This document shows, piece by piece, positions 41,510-52,238 of a stretch of 64,000 nt of DNA (within the stretch, counting starts at the first letter, position 1; each line of letters starts with the position of its first letter). The stretch is from Arachnopeziza araneosa. Taxonomy: Eukaryota > Ascomycota > Leotiomycetes > Helotiales > Arachnopezizaceae. A model generated the notes under the pieces. That model did not search any database and had not been told where the DNA came from. It was given only the letters and a program-made list of their open reading frames with translations. Location of the stretch: NCBI GenBank assembly GCA_003988855.1, contig QYAI01000013.1, forward strand, positions 124,001 to 188,000, in the 5' to 3' direction. The position numbers and the translations under genes are program-made.

Positions 41510-42220
41510 AGGAAGATATTACCAGCATCCACTGAAGTGTTTCCAGGTCTTTCCAAAGACAGAGGTAGCACTAATACTGGTAGAGTACTGTCACACTCTG
41601 AAACGTGCATGGGGGCAAGCTTTTAACTATAGGAAATTGCGAATCACAGGCTTTGAGAGTCAGAAACTCCACCCTGATTTAGTTTGCAGAGGTTTATTGT
41701 GGCCAATGGATATCCGCTTCAGTGCGGACAACGTACTTTTGACAGTCTGTACTTGCGTCTTCCGAAATTCCGCTTAAACTTGTTTAACTGTACACATCAA
41801 GCTGCGACTATCGCGTCGATTTGGTCAAGCCGAGGATTAGACGGCATTCTAGGCAATACTATAAAAGCTTTGATGAGATATCTTGTCTTTAAGCACGTAC
41901 TCGGGATGAGTTCACCTTTTGAGCTAGCAACATGAGATGTTTAAATGCAGTAGTACGGATCAAGTGTGTCCAGTGTTTATACCCCTATCCTCTACACGAA
42001 CGTGCCAAGAAAGTAAGCGAGGTTGTATTTAGCAGCCTTGACCGGACGATGGTAGTAGTAATAATACTCTCTATTCTGCGGACATAGACACAGGCTCTTC
42101 ACCTGCTAATAATCAAAGTCAAAAGTTATAATATATTCAAACTTCTCATCAGACCACTTATTCTGCAATTCCATCCACCCCTCCATCCTTTCATGCCTAC
42201 TTCCCAACACCGACCCTTAA
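41510..42220. other. Convergent intergenic region
   Basis: About 710 bp between the M20 hydrolase and hemerythrin 3' ends. Only short frames that look random. Confidence 0.45.
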
Positions 42221-43158
42221 TTAAGCCACCAACCTGCGCCTCCTCCCCTCCGAATCACAGCTCAAAAACCTCCACCACCGCCAATTCCACCTCGGAACCA
42301 CACTCTTCATCAACCATTTAACCACCCCCGGCATCCCAGGATGGTTCCTCCACATTCCCCCTTCAAATTCCACCAGCTCCATATTATTCAGAAAAACAGG
42401 TAGCACATTAAGAACAAAGCCTAATGACATGTTCTTCTTACCAATATCTTGCTCCATCTTCACCAGGTCAATGTCTTTCCCATACTGCTCCAGAGCCAAT
42501 AGATGTTTGGGCTCAGAAGTAAGATGCGCATGGAGAGGAGCGGAGAAAGAATCCATAATCCCCAAGAGCTGGGTGGGATTGAGATCCGCGCTTGGGTTAG
42601 GAAGATGAGTGATGTACGATTTGAACTCGTTCAAACCGTCGTGAAACGTTGCTGCTCCCAACAGTCATCATCCTCTTCGCTCCCCAGATAAGACCTTCAA
42701 GACTCACCGTGCTCCGCAACATCCACTCCCATGACGCCTTCAACACCGACCTCTTTCTCAATGGCAGGGAAATAAAACATCTCTTCATGTTTATGGTGCT
42801 CCTCTACAAAGCGATGCCACGCTAGGCAGTAGGCGGTGAAATCGGCGTAGTCTGCGCGAGAGATTCGGGGTGCTTGTTGGTAGATGCTATTGTAGCCGCG
42901 GATTATGGCGTTGTGGCTCATGGTCATATGGGAGGCGCCTCTGGTGAAGTGATCGGACTGTGGGTGAGAAGTCAGTGTGTTGATGAGGGACACAGGATTA
43001 AGAAACAGATGGCGATAATGTGGCTCTCTGTTCAAAAAGAAAACTGCCTGGCGGCTGGTTGAATCACCTACCTTCCCGGTTTCAAAAGCAGGAGTGGGGA
43101 GTAGAGGTAGTGGTCCATCGACATAGAAGGGAGGTTGATCCTCAGAGAGCTGAGCCAT
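42221..43158 (-). CDS. Hemerythrin-like HHE domain protein
   Basis: Three exons (43158-43072, 42957-42708, 42651-42221) give about 255 aa. Metal-ligand candidates have hemerythrin spacing: HMTMSHNAIIRGYNSIY in helix 1, WHRFVEEHHKHEEMFYFPAIE in helix 2, AEHATFHDGLNEF in helix 3 and APLHAHLTSEPKHLLAL in helix 4. Four-helix di-iron proteins of this kind bind O2, NO or iron. Fungal members are cytosolic and poorly studied. The N-terminus MAQLSEDQPPFYVDGPLPLLPTP is Pro-rich; an in-frame ATG 20 codons upstream is less likely. The C-terminus has an aromatic/basic patch (WNWRWWRFLS), an odd membrane-seeking tail. Confidence 0.88.
42652..42707 (-). other. Intron 2 of the hemerythrin gene
   Basis: Donor GTGAGT, branch GATGAC, acceptor GGAGCAG, 56 nt; joins VAEH|ATFHDG. 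Confidence 0.88.
42958..43071 (-). other. Intron 1 of the hemerythrin gene
   Basis: Donor GTAGGT, branch ACTGAC, acceptor CCCACAG, 114 nt; joins FETGK|SDHFTRG. Confidence 0.85.
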
Positions 43159-44046
43159 GTCGATGTTGTAACTGGATCTGTGCAAAGACAGGAGCCGGTA
43201 CTTCTGATGAGAATACAACTATGCGGTGCAAAGACTCCTCTCTCTTGGCAGAGGTTGTGAGATGTATTGTCTGTCTTACGTCCAAATCAACGCAACACTA
43301 ACGGGCCCCGCTCTTATTAGGCGCGTATCCTTCAAGCCAAAATACTCCAATTTTGTCCTTCGAGGCTGATCAACTCTTAGGGCTGACTGGCATTGAGCTT
43401 GCATATCTTTCCTCGGTTATCATAAACACCAATCACAAGCTTACACTTACGCCATAACGGCTCGAATTGAGTCTCGATATAAGGTAGTCTTTATTACTGT
43501 ACTGGAATACTTTTTCATGAGTACTTCTAAGTTTCTGTGCTATGCTGTGAAATATCAATATTACTATCACGAGATTGTATGTCAAAGCCTGGGAAAAGAA
43601 AGGCCAGTAGCGAGAACATCTCATTGATCTTCATCTTATCTCATGCCCTCATTTAAACTAGCTAACTATTTCTATCCTCTTCTTGTCTCTTCCATTCCCA
43701 CTCTTCCTCTCTGCCCCACACACCAGTCAAGTACAGTACTTAAGCATTACCAACCCGGCAGCAATAGCTAAGCAGCTTGCTCGTCATCTTTCTTCCTTTT
43801 TAGATAACGAATGTGGTATCATACATGCAACATGCAACATCAGTAAAAAAAAAAAAAGTAAACGCCGAAACTCTAACCCTCTAAGAGAATTTTGTTGTGA
43901 ACACCAGCGCACCATGATATGCAGTAACAAGACAGGACAAATATAAAACGCCTAGATGCGGTGCGACGCTAATAACCAGAAGGAGTGTGGGAGAATATAT
44001 ACGTATGTGTGTGAGAAGTTGTTCTCTGAACACAGTTCAGAAATGC
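43159..44046. other. Intergenic region upstream of the hemerythrin gene
   Basis: About 890 bp, including an A-run at about 43846-43857. It should carry the hemerythrin promoter and the Kelch-like gene's 3' UTR. No gene seen. Confidence 0.45.
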
Positions 44047-46236
44047 TCACATCCTTGAATCGCCGCCCAGATTTAGCCAGCTCATGTCGCTGGAGAGAGG
44101 TTGCGAGGGAGGTTGACGTTGGGGTGGAAGAAAGCCATTGAAGTTGCCGGTACTTCTCGGGAGGGTATTTTGATAGTTACTCTCGGTATAATTGCTTTGT
44201 GCCCGATCCAGAGCCCAATCATGTCTTTCAACCGGCATCCAAGAATTCTGTTCATGGACACTGGCTGGTACCCCGCTTGAAAAGGCATCGCGTCGGTCGT
44301 CATCATAGGATGACGTCGAACTAACCGATCCAGTCCTCTCAATCCGACCAGACATTTCTCTTGTGAGTGGGAAGTTATTCGAATGGTGCTTGATGGTTGG
44401 GCTCCTGGATGGCACGCTACTCAGTTCTGCCCCAGTCCCAAGGCCTAGTTTCAGTGGAGCTGGAATAGCCGATGTTTGAGTGCCTTGGCTGGGTAACCTG
44501 ATGCCTGAGTACTGTGAACCTGAACTTCGATCAGACTCGTATGTCGATCGTTTGGAGCCGAAGCCTAAGATGTTCAGGCCACTTCCACCAGACCAATACC
44601 GATTCCATCCCGAACTCCTCCTCGTACTTCCCCGTCTAGCACCTCTCGTGCTTCGACGAGTTTGCGATCCCACCTCTTTCTCTTCAGCGAAGGAGATTAC
44701 TTTCTCCACGCGACTTGGTCCCGCAACATCCCTCAAAGCGTCTTCCTGAGGCATAGGCTTGCTGATGGCCGTTTTGTACTTTTGGTTGAACTGGCTACTT
44801 GCGTCACTTCCTAAGCTCTTGTCACTTCTTTTGTGACCAACCCGTCCCATTAGTATAGCCATTGAGGAGAAAGACCCTTGTGATTCTTGTTGCTGATGGG
44901 CTGGAATCTGTCGCGTCGAGACCATTTGCGGTAGACCTCTATCCATAAAGTCCATTGCATTCTTCTCATCTGGAATACCGCTTGAGCGCCTCTGGTGGCC
45001 TGCGTCGGCATATTGGCGCCGTCGTTTTCTCCATCTCAATAGTGCCAATCCGGTTATAATAATAAGAGCGGCAGCTAAAATTGAACCGAGTACAGCTCCG
45101 AGAATTTTGGTGGGAAAGGGGGTGCTTGGCGTATTTGTGGAGGAAGCAGCCGCCGCAGAGGTAGTACTTATTGGTGTACGTGTCGCACTTGATGATGCTG
45201 ATGAAGCCGAACCTAGTCCCTGTTGAGAGATAGCCTTCGACGACAATATTTCAGTTGCATTCTCCCAGCAGTTATCCCTTGCCTTGAAGATGCACAATAC
45301 GTCTTCCGTACTTCCTCCGGAGAAAACAACAAGTCCACTCTGATCTTGGGCTAATGAGTATCCTGTCCTTGTACTCGATGGAACTAGTGAGTCGTTGTAT
45401 GTAGGCCAATTCGCGATGGTTAGATTTTTGTTTAGAGCTGTTGTAGCCGAGCTTTCATCCCTCCTATTTACAATAGGTACCGCATTCTGGATAGGATTTC
45501 CACTCGCATCTAACAATATCGTTCGGTTGACTTCATTCGGTGAAACTGTCATATCAAATGTATAAACGGTCTTGCTAGTATCGTCGCCGTCGATGATTAC
45601 TGCCTTGACCGCTGAAGTGTCGTATAGAGGGTTAGCTAGAGTGGCATTAGAATCTACCCACGAGGTAGATGGAGAGAATATCATCGCCTTTGTGTTCGTC
45701 TCACTTCCTCCAATATATAGGGCCATGCTCTCTGACCATTGCATCAGCACTGGGTTTATTGCTGGAGGGGCAATTGCTTGAAAAGCTAGAACGGTGTAGG
45801 GCTCAGATGCTTGAATCGTAAAAGTCTGTGATGACAGTTGCTTCGTACCGTCCTGTGTACCCGCGTATACTAGAATCGAGTCCGAGGTGTTCAGGTAAGC
45901 GGCACCGTGGTAGAGTCGATTTTGAGTGACAGGAACCTGAGGCGTGACCGTCTTCCATGCTTGATCCGCAAAGTTGTATCTTTGAAGGCCTTGATAATCG
46001 CTCGAGTTCGTTGTTCCTCCAACAATGTACAACGCCGCCGCAGTCGTATCGTTTTTCGGTGTCGACTTGACACATACTCCGCCCTGTACAGGAACTCCCA
46101 TCGGCAATTCCGTCCATTGTGCGCCGTTTTCTAAAGCAAGAGACTGAAAAGCATCTGCCGTGTAGGTGTACAGAGTATTGTTATATAAGGCCGAACAAGA
46201 ATTATCCAAAGGATATTCAGGCTCGGGGAGAGTCAT
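44047..46236 (-). CDS. Kelch-like single-pass membrane protein (729 aa)
   Basis: A single exon starting MTLPEPEYPLDNSCSALYNNTLYTYTADAFQSL. The first 370 residues form Kelch-like beta repeats (ALYIVGGTTNSSDYQGLQRYNF, SILVYAGTQDGTK, MALYIGGSETNTK) with many N-glycosylation sites. A Ser/Thr-rich stalk leads to one membrane span (ILGAVLGSILAAALIIITGLALL) and a basic stop (RWRKRRRQ). The cytosolic 300 residues are disordered and Ser/Arg/Gly-rich. Proteins of this shape are widespread in filamentous fungi and often mislabelled as splicing factor CLF1; that label should not be used. No N-terminal signal peptide is visible, so the span may act as a reverse signal anchor. Two short uORFs precede it. 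Confidence 0.85.
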   Translation of the reverse strand: MTLPEPEYPLDNSCSALYNNTLYTYTADAFQSLALENGAQWTELPMGVPVQGGVCVKSTPKNDTTAAALYIVGGTTNSSDYQGLQRYNFADQAWKTVTPQVPVTQNRLYHGAAYLNTSDSILVYAGTQDGTKQLSSQTFTIQASEPYTVLAFQAIAPPAINPVLMQWSESMALYIGGSETNTKAMIFSPSTSWVDSNATLANPLYDTSAVKAVIIDGDDTSKTVYTFDMTVSPNEVNRTILLDASGNPIQNAVPIVNRRDESSATTALNKNLTIANWPTYNDSLVPSSTRTGYSLAQDQSGLVVFSGGSTEDVLCIFKARDNCWENATEILSSKAISQQGLGSASSASSSATRTPISTTSAAAASSTNTPSTPFPTKILGAVLGSILAAALIIITGLALLRWRKRRRQYADAGHQRRSSGIPDEKNAMDFMDRGLPQMVSTRQIPAHQQQESQGSFSSMAILMGRVGHKRSDKSLGSDASSQFNQKYKTAISKPMPQEDALRDVAGPSRVEKVISFAEEKEVGSQTRRSTRGARRGSTRRSSGWNRYWSGGSGLNILGFGSKRSTYESDRSSGSQYSGIRLPSQGTQTSAIPAPLKLGLGTGAELSSVPSRSPTIKHHSNNFPLTREMSGRIERTGSVSSTSSYDDDRRDAFSSGVPASVHEQNSWMPVERHDWALDRAQSNYTESNYQNTLPRSTGNFNGFLPPQRQPPSQPLSSDMSWLNLGGDSRM

Positions 46237-46287
46237 TGTATTGGATACTCGTTCGTAACGGCGTGGCCGAGGTCTTTCCAGGAGTAT

Positions 46288-46305
46288 CTATATTGACATA
46301 GTCAT
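46288..46305 (-). promoter_or_regulatory. uORF 2 upstream of the Kelch-like gene (5 codons)
   Basis: ATG ACT ATG TCA ATA TAG on the minus strand ends about 52 nt before the main start. If included in the mRNA it would affect translation of the main frame. Transcript start unknown. Confidence 0.35.
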
Positions 46306-46396
46306 TCGATCCGATGTTGTGAGAATATCGAGGATGGCGGAGAAGAAAAGATTGCTATCAAAGCAAATCGAACGCGAGTCCAGCTGGCCCAGAGGC

Positions 46397-46432
46397 TCAA
46401 GTCGAGAGGCTCCTCGATCGAAGGTGTATCAT
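46397..46432 (-). promoter_or_regulatory. uORF 1 upstream of the Kelch-like gene (11 codons)
   Basis: A minus-strand ATG followed by 10 codons and TGA. Same caveat: it counts only if the leader extends this far. Confidence 0.3.
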
Positions 46433-47440
46433 ACCACCAGAATCCAAACAACCTTAATGAGTCTGGGACCCTACCGAACAATGTGTCAATCTATGGAAAC
46501 GTCTTTCTGCCGTCAAACGTTTTGAGGTGTCGTGAGGCTTGTCAGTCTAAAAGCCTGAATCTGCTGAAACAATCTCGACGACCGAACCAAGGTAGAGTGT
46601 CCGGACTATTGAAACACTTCGAGAAGGAGCAATTCGATCCAACCTATCCAGTCGAAGAAAGTTGGTGATGGGTAAGGAAGACTTGAAGGAGTGAGTAGAA
46701 GCGAAATGTTTCCCGGCAAGAGAACGTTGAATGGGTGAGCGTCTGCCCTGTCAAGATCTACAGAACAGAGGCAAGACCGTTTCTGTCGTCGAGTGATGCG
46801 AGGACCGGGTGTCGGGACAATCGACAAAATTGGAATAGTAAGTGTCGCAGGTAGATGGAAACACCACGGTTAAAGATCTGAAATGGCTGCAAAGGGCGTC
46901 CAAAGGCAAAAGGAATGGTTCCCGATGGCACCAACAAGAATACGTTGATTCGGAAGGTCTCTGCAGAACGTGTTGGAGAGGCAGTCCACCTTCTGGCAAA
47001 CAATCTCTAGCCCCTGTGCCGTTTGAACAGGACGTCTGGATGGATACGGTATGGAATCCGTCGAGGGGTTAGCGCGTGCCGGGAAGAGGAAGGTCTTTCT
47101 AGGATTGAGATTGGTGTGGATGCTTGGTCGAATCGTCGGGATGGGGTCCTCTTACTCAGGCAGAAGCTGCGGTCCGACGAAATGTTTGGTTTGAACGGGG
47201 CTGTCGAAGGGGTGGCAAGGGCTGGTGTTTCCTCTACGCGAAAAGAGGTCTATTCCGGTACCATGATGGGGAGGGGAGAACGACAGTCGAGAAACGCGAG
47301 AGAGAGGAGTTTGGGAGAGAGCGCGAGCCGTTCTGCAGCGGCGTGGTGGATGAGTTCTAGATGTGTGAGGTGCGTTGAGGTGGTGTGGGTTCGTTCTATT
47401 CGAAGCTTGAGGAGGCTGACACGAGTCTGCTGGCGTTCGC

Positions 47441-47464
47441 TCTGCTGCTGCTGCTGCTGCTGCT
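47441..47464. repeat. (CTG)n microsatellite
   Basis: About eight CTG units; reads as poly-Ala or poly-Leu in false frames. Confidence 0.85.
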
Positions 47465-47786
47465 CTCATCAGTACCTGGTCCGTCTCCTTTTGTGGAGGA
47501 CTCACAACGACAACGCCCATGGGTGAATGTCCATGCACAGAAATGGCGTCGCAAGAACGCCGCCGGGTACCTGAGCTTGCTTGCTGGTTTGGGTTTAGGG
47601 CAGATGCGTGAAACAAGCCACTGCGGTGCTGCAATTGTCCAGTCAGGTGAAAGGGGGCATGGGCATGGCTGGGTTTCGGGATGCACGAGAAAGGCGAGAA
47701 GGATTGAGAACAAGTGGAGTCTGTGAACTTCAACACCCACGGGAAGTCCAGTCAGATGGATATCAAAGGACTTCATTTCCTCTCCC

Positions 47787-47812
47787 CACACACACACACA
47801 CACACACACACA
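47787..47812. repeat. (CA)n microsatellite
   Basis: Thirteen CA units in a row in gene-free DNA. Confidence 0.9.
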
Positions 47813-50471
47813 TACGGCGATTCCCCATCTTACGGTGCTCGACATCTCCCCATCCAGCTTGAAGGCATGCTGCTGCTGCTGCACAAACAATCTATCCATT
47901 TCACCCCGAGGCACAGACGAAGGCTCAGATTCGTCATGCAGCAGCACCAAGTCCATTCGGGCAGAGTCGAGGGGTCCATCATACATGATTGCGGTAGTAC
48001 CTCCTTCGTACATGCACCCATCCATCCTCCTCCTCCTCCTCCTCTTGTGCTTGGGGACCCTTCCCTGTCACCGCAATGTTCGTAAATACTTCCTGACCCC
48101 TTTCTGATTGGCTGTGGGGAGGGTGGTCGGACAAGACAGCCCTTTCGCAGCCAAGTAAAAGGAGTGGCCAGCAGAACTCTCGACCACCAACCGTCGCAAA
48201 TTCTGCTCAGGTGGCTGGGGAAGACTGGACGACAGCAGTTCACAGACTTGTCTCTTCAGAGCAAGCATCCATCACATCCACCACACTCTTCTCCCATAGT
48301 TAAGACGGCTGGTCGGTCTGTGTTTGCATCCTTTCCATGTGAAAGACGTGACCCGTGGCTGATCTCCTTTGCTTTCCTGCACTTCCCATCACCACGAGGA
48401 TCCAAACGCTTGTCGCTGCTGGAGAGCCATATTCCTTTTACCTCAAGCCAAATATTGCCCCAAGAATTGCCCCGACTCGTGAAATTCGGGCCCTGTCGTA
48501 ATCTGCCCCCCATCCCACAGATAATGAATCCATCCTTCACGTCGCAATTCGCAACGCCTTCCTTCACATCTCGTCTTACATTAAGCGCCTTCATCTTATC
48601 CAAGTCAATGCCAGAGTGCTTCTTCTCTCGGTCAGGTGTCCGTCCATATGTGAAGTTATCGTGGGGTATCGACGCGCGCGCTCATCGTAAGGCGAAATTG
48701 GATGGTTCTCGTTGCAGAGTCTTGATTGGTTCAAGTAAATCAGAACAGCTCTTTGAATGATTGCGACCTCTCAAATCAAGCCTCGGAATCTCGCAGAAAG
48801 GTTGAACATCATTAGAGATCCCAAGCATCTGGAAACATCTTTGCGCCCCTCATGATTTCTGGTCGGAAGCGGCATCATTTGGAATTTGTCACTTGGCCAG
48901 TCGAAATGAGATTTCGCACCACCACAAACCTCCAGTGTGCGGAAGACTCGCAACACAATAGCACCCTTATCTAGAGCTTATTGATGACGCATATGCAAGA
49001 CAATGCCCTCCCCTCGGAAACTCGAAATAGTCATCCAAAGCCATCATGCAGGTACAGCCGCCCTCTTGAGGCTCTTCAACTATGCGCCTCCATTCAGCGT
49101 CTCGCTTTATTTATAGCGCTTGCAACCCTCCAGATCCTCCGCACACGTTACTCCAAAATTTGACCAGAGTTTGCTCGTTACAATTCTAACATCTTCATCG
49201 TCGTGATGATGACCGTCATCCTCATGCACAAGAGGACTCTCACAAGTGTTTTGTTTGCGGAATCCCGAATCCGACTCCACACGAGAAAAGTTTCAACTCC
49301 TGACCGAGTTGGGTCTCGTCCGGAGCTCCTTCGGTGGCCAGTTCCTATTTTGACTCTTCGCTTGATGCCACCTATAAATCGACCGCTCTGTTCCCTTTGC
49401 TTGACTTGGAGTTTTCGGGAGAGAAGTTTTCCGTTGCTGCCAAGATGAACATGTTGCAACGATCAACCATTTAACTCTTCCTTTCGGTAGGTGAACGCCG
49501 AAAGTTGAAAACCACAGTTAGGACGCCCCTTGATCGATGCCTTCGAGGCCTCCAAGCTCTGCAAACCCGTTTAACCTCGCATTCTACGAGACATGACTCA
49601 AATGCTTGCTTCCGGTGCAAAAGTCCGTATCATGTCGCTGCATTGAAACTCGAGTAAGCAATTTCTTGCAAATTCCCCACAGTGAGAAACAATCTCGACT
49701 TCAAGTCAGGAACATGCAAGATCGTCGAACAGCAGGTCTTACTTTCGTAATCCGATTCAAACAGTCGGGTGTTCAGTACCCAAATATTCTAGATTCCTCT
49801 TATCATTCTGCTTGGCAATGTTCGAGGGTTTGTCCAACTGCAAAGAGAGATGTGTGTGCTTACTGTTTATTTATCGGTGTCACACGACACAGATTCAATA
49901 ACAGTAACGGAGATAAATATCATAGAGGTTGTGTTATAGTTTATGACACATGCTTTCGGAGCACCAAGTTACTACTGCAACAAAATACGTCGAAAGTTCA
50001 AGTATTCTTTGGTTTGAATCATACTTCACCGTAATTGATTTAATATCTCATGGATTAGTGAGTTCCATGCTCAGCTCAAACTCTCCAGACGCTATGAATG
50101 GCAGACACCTTCTCTCCTTTACGGAAAAATGCAACATTGCTTCCAGTGTCCCAGAAGCGCTCCCACCTTCCTTCTATTCGCACTGGTCTTGGCTCTTCAG
50201 ATCCTATCACATGAGCGACCAATGTTTGGGTACACGTAGTGTGCAACGAAAGTCTGGTCCGTTTCCAAGCTACCTTTTATTATCAAGTTCTGTGATCATG
50301 TGTTGTCGAGGTTGATAGGACTTGTCTTGTTACGGTTCACGTTCTCACAGAGACAGAACTCATCGATCTTTTTATTCTCTGCACGTTAAATAGGCGCCTC
50401 AGCCTATCAAAGTCAACTCATTACCTCCAAAGCGATTCTGTACCGCGATGCCTTAAGATCGCCCCTCTTCC

Positions 50472-51557
50472 CTAATCACGCTCGCCGCTTCCGTGATACC
50501 CCTTCAAGCTCTCACAACTCAAGTAGTTGTTCTCGATAAACGCCACATCAACCAAGATGCCGTAAACATCAGTCCACGTCTTCTCATATGGTAGGAAGGG
50601 CTTCGATATCGTGATCTCGCCTCTGATACCGACGGGAGCGTGGACTCCGGTGGAAATGGAGGTGTTGAAGAGATTAATCTGGTTATCACACGTGGAGCCG
50701 TTGAAGAATCCGGGTTGATTGGTCACGTTCTTGTAGCTGCGGGAGTTAGCTTGCGTCAAGTTCTCTCGCCTCTCATGAGTGTGAGAGGGAATGGAAGAGC
50801 ACAGAAGACGTACAAACTCAGAGGGTAAGGACCCAACGATAGCTGGTTGGGACTCTTTACAAAGCTCTCACTCAGGAGTGGTTTTCCGTGATCTGCCGTC
50901 ACAGCACTGAACGAGATACAGTTCGGGTTCTTCGAGGCATATGCCTGACTCGGCGGGTCGAAGACCGACGTGATCGTCGCACCACCATAAGCAAGAATGC
51001 CGTTGATAGCGTTACTATTGTTGCTTACAGAGAGGATCTGTTGATAGAGGAAGCTCGAGTACCCATCTCCCAGAAGATCCACAAAGGGGAACTGGAGATG
51101 TGCAGCCTGAGCCGCGTTAGTCTGGATGGTAGGCAGGTGCGCCGGGTACACTCACGATGAAATCTGGCACCTGAACACCAAAGGCCGCGTACTGGATATC
51201 ATGATCGCAACCGGTGCGAACCAGTAGCGGATACTGGTCTTGGGGGAAATCAGGCAGCAGGCTCTGATATGCACGAGTCAAGATGTTGTATTGTGGAGGG
51301 ATGACGCTGCGAGCGAGGGTGTAGGGAATTGGCACAATCTGGAAATGAAAAAGTCAGTCGAGACTCTCATCACCACCGAGACCCGGAGGAATTCAGCATC
51401 GCTGTCTTACCGTGATGGTACCATTGATGGTACCCGTGATCGTGTTGGGATAGAGCGTCGCAATAGGGTTAGCCGCACAACCCGTGCAGGTGAGCGCCGC
51501 CAGAGCAGGAACAACACACGCCAGGAAGCAGGCGAGGGCGACGGTGAAGAGACACAT
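50472..51557 (-). CDS. Secreted protein of unknown function (about 295 aa)
   Basis: Four exons (51557-51411, 51338-51156, 51106-50814, 50736-50472). A clear signal peptide (MCLFTVALACFLACVVPALA) leads to ALTCTGCAANPIATLYPNTITGTINGT. The mature protein has nine Cys, including TCTGC, RTGCDHD, NPNCIS, GSTCDN and LSCES, and several N-glycosylation sites. It is beta-rich and aromatic-rich, with no enzyme motif I can name. The stretch GILVDVAFIENNYL is near the end. It reads as a folded extracellular domain, not low complexity. Four well-formed exons argue for a real gene. Wall or surface location is inference. Confidence 0.8.
50737..50813 (-). other. Intron 3 of the secreted orphan
   Basis: Donor GTACGT, branch AGCTAAC, acceptor CCGCAG, 77 nt; joins YPLS|FYKNVTN. 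Confidence 0.88.
51107..51155 (-). other. Intron 2 of the secreted orphan
   Basis: Donor GTGAGT, branch GACTAAC, acceptor GCTCAG, 49 nt; joins VPDFI|AAHLQFP. Confidence 0.88.
51339..51410 (-). other. Intron 1 of the secreted orphan
   Basis: Donor GTAAGA, branch GACTGAC, acceptor TTTCCAG, 72 nt; joins NGTIT|IVPIPYT. Confidence 0.88.
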
Positions 51558-52238
51558 CTTGCAGTGGTTGAGGTATCGTTCGTGAGAGCGCGAAGGTGCG
51601 GCGCGGTGATGGAGATCAGTCGCTTGTTGGTTTGGGCTGAGAACAGGCCACTTGTTAGTTGTGATGTGATACCGTCGGGGGGTTGGTTCTTTTTTTTTCA
51701 AAGGAAAGTGGGATAAAACGTTTGAAAGAGTGAAGAGGTGGAGGGAGATGGCTCGATGCTCGAGGGAGTTTTGGAAGATACGTTCGAGATCTTGGACCAA
51801 AATAACAACGAGGATAGAGGGAGGGTAATGGACAGGAAGAGAATAAAGGGTTGGTACACATGTAATATCATGCACGAACGAAGAATCTTTGTTCAGATGT
51901 TCTATTTCCCGCACACAGATCCTCCTTAATACGTTCAGGTCACAGTCAGACGAGGATCAATGAACGATATCTCTATCAAGTAGTAAACTACTACTTTTCA
52001 ACTCGTCTGCATACAACATAAACTAGTCGATGTTAATCATCTGTGTGTATAATCTAGGCTGAGCCAAGAAGATACGGGTATCTCAAATCCTGCAGTATCC
52101 TAACCCTCAAAACTCCCCCTCGAAACGCCCGACTCTCAATCAAGAGGCTTTCTATGCACCACCAACAATAACGCCGCCCACCCAATGCAACCCCAATGAT
52201 ATCCACCTTGAACTCCTAACCATACTGTAATCCAGTCT
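51558..52238. other. Intergenic region upstream of the secreted orphan
   Basis: About 680 bp holding the orphan's promoter and the 2EXR gene's 3' UTR. A T-run is at 51691-51699. No gene seen. Confidence 0.4.

Larger units (their letters stand above)
46237..50471. other. About 4.2 kb without a gene, upstream of the Kelch-like gene
   Basis: Open frames up to about 200 codons exist on both strands but overlap each other, are low in complexity and often run through GCT/CAG or CA repeats. No splice pattern gives a sensible protein. The stretch includes microsatellites near 47441 and 47787. It is likely a long promoter and leader region of the Kelch-like gene; non-coding RNA cannot be excluded. 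Confidence 0.5.

Noticed and set aside
47023..48760. Several 100-200 codon frames on both strands
   Set aside because: They overlap each other, run through CTG and CA repeats and are Ser/Pro/Cys-biased without domains.
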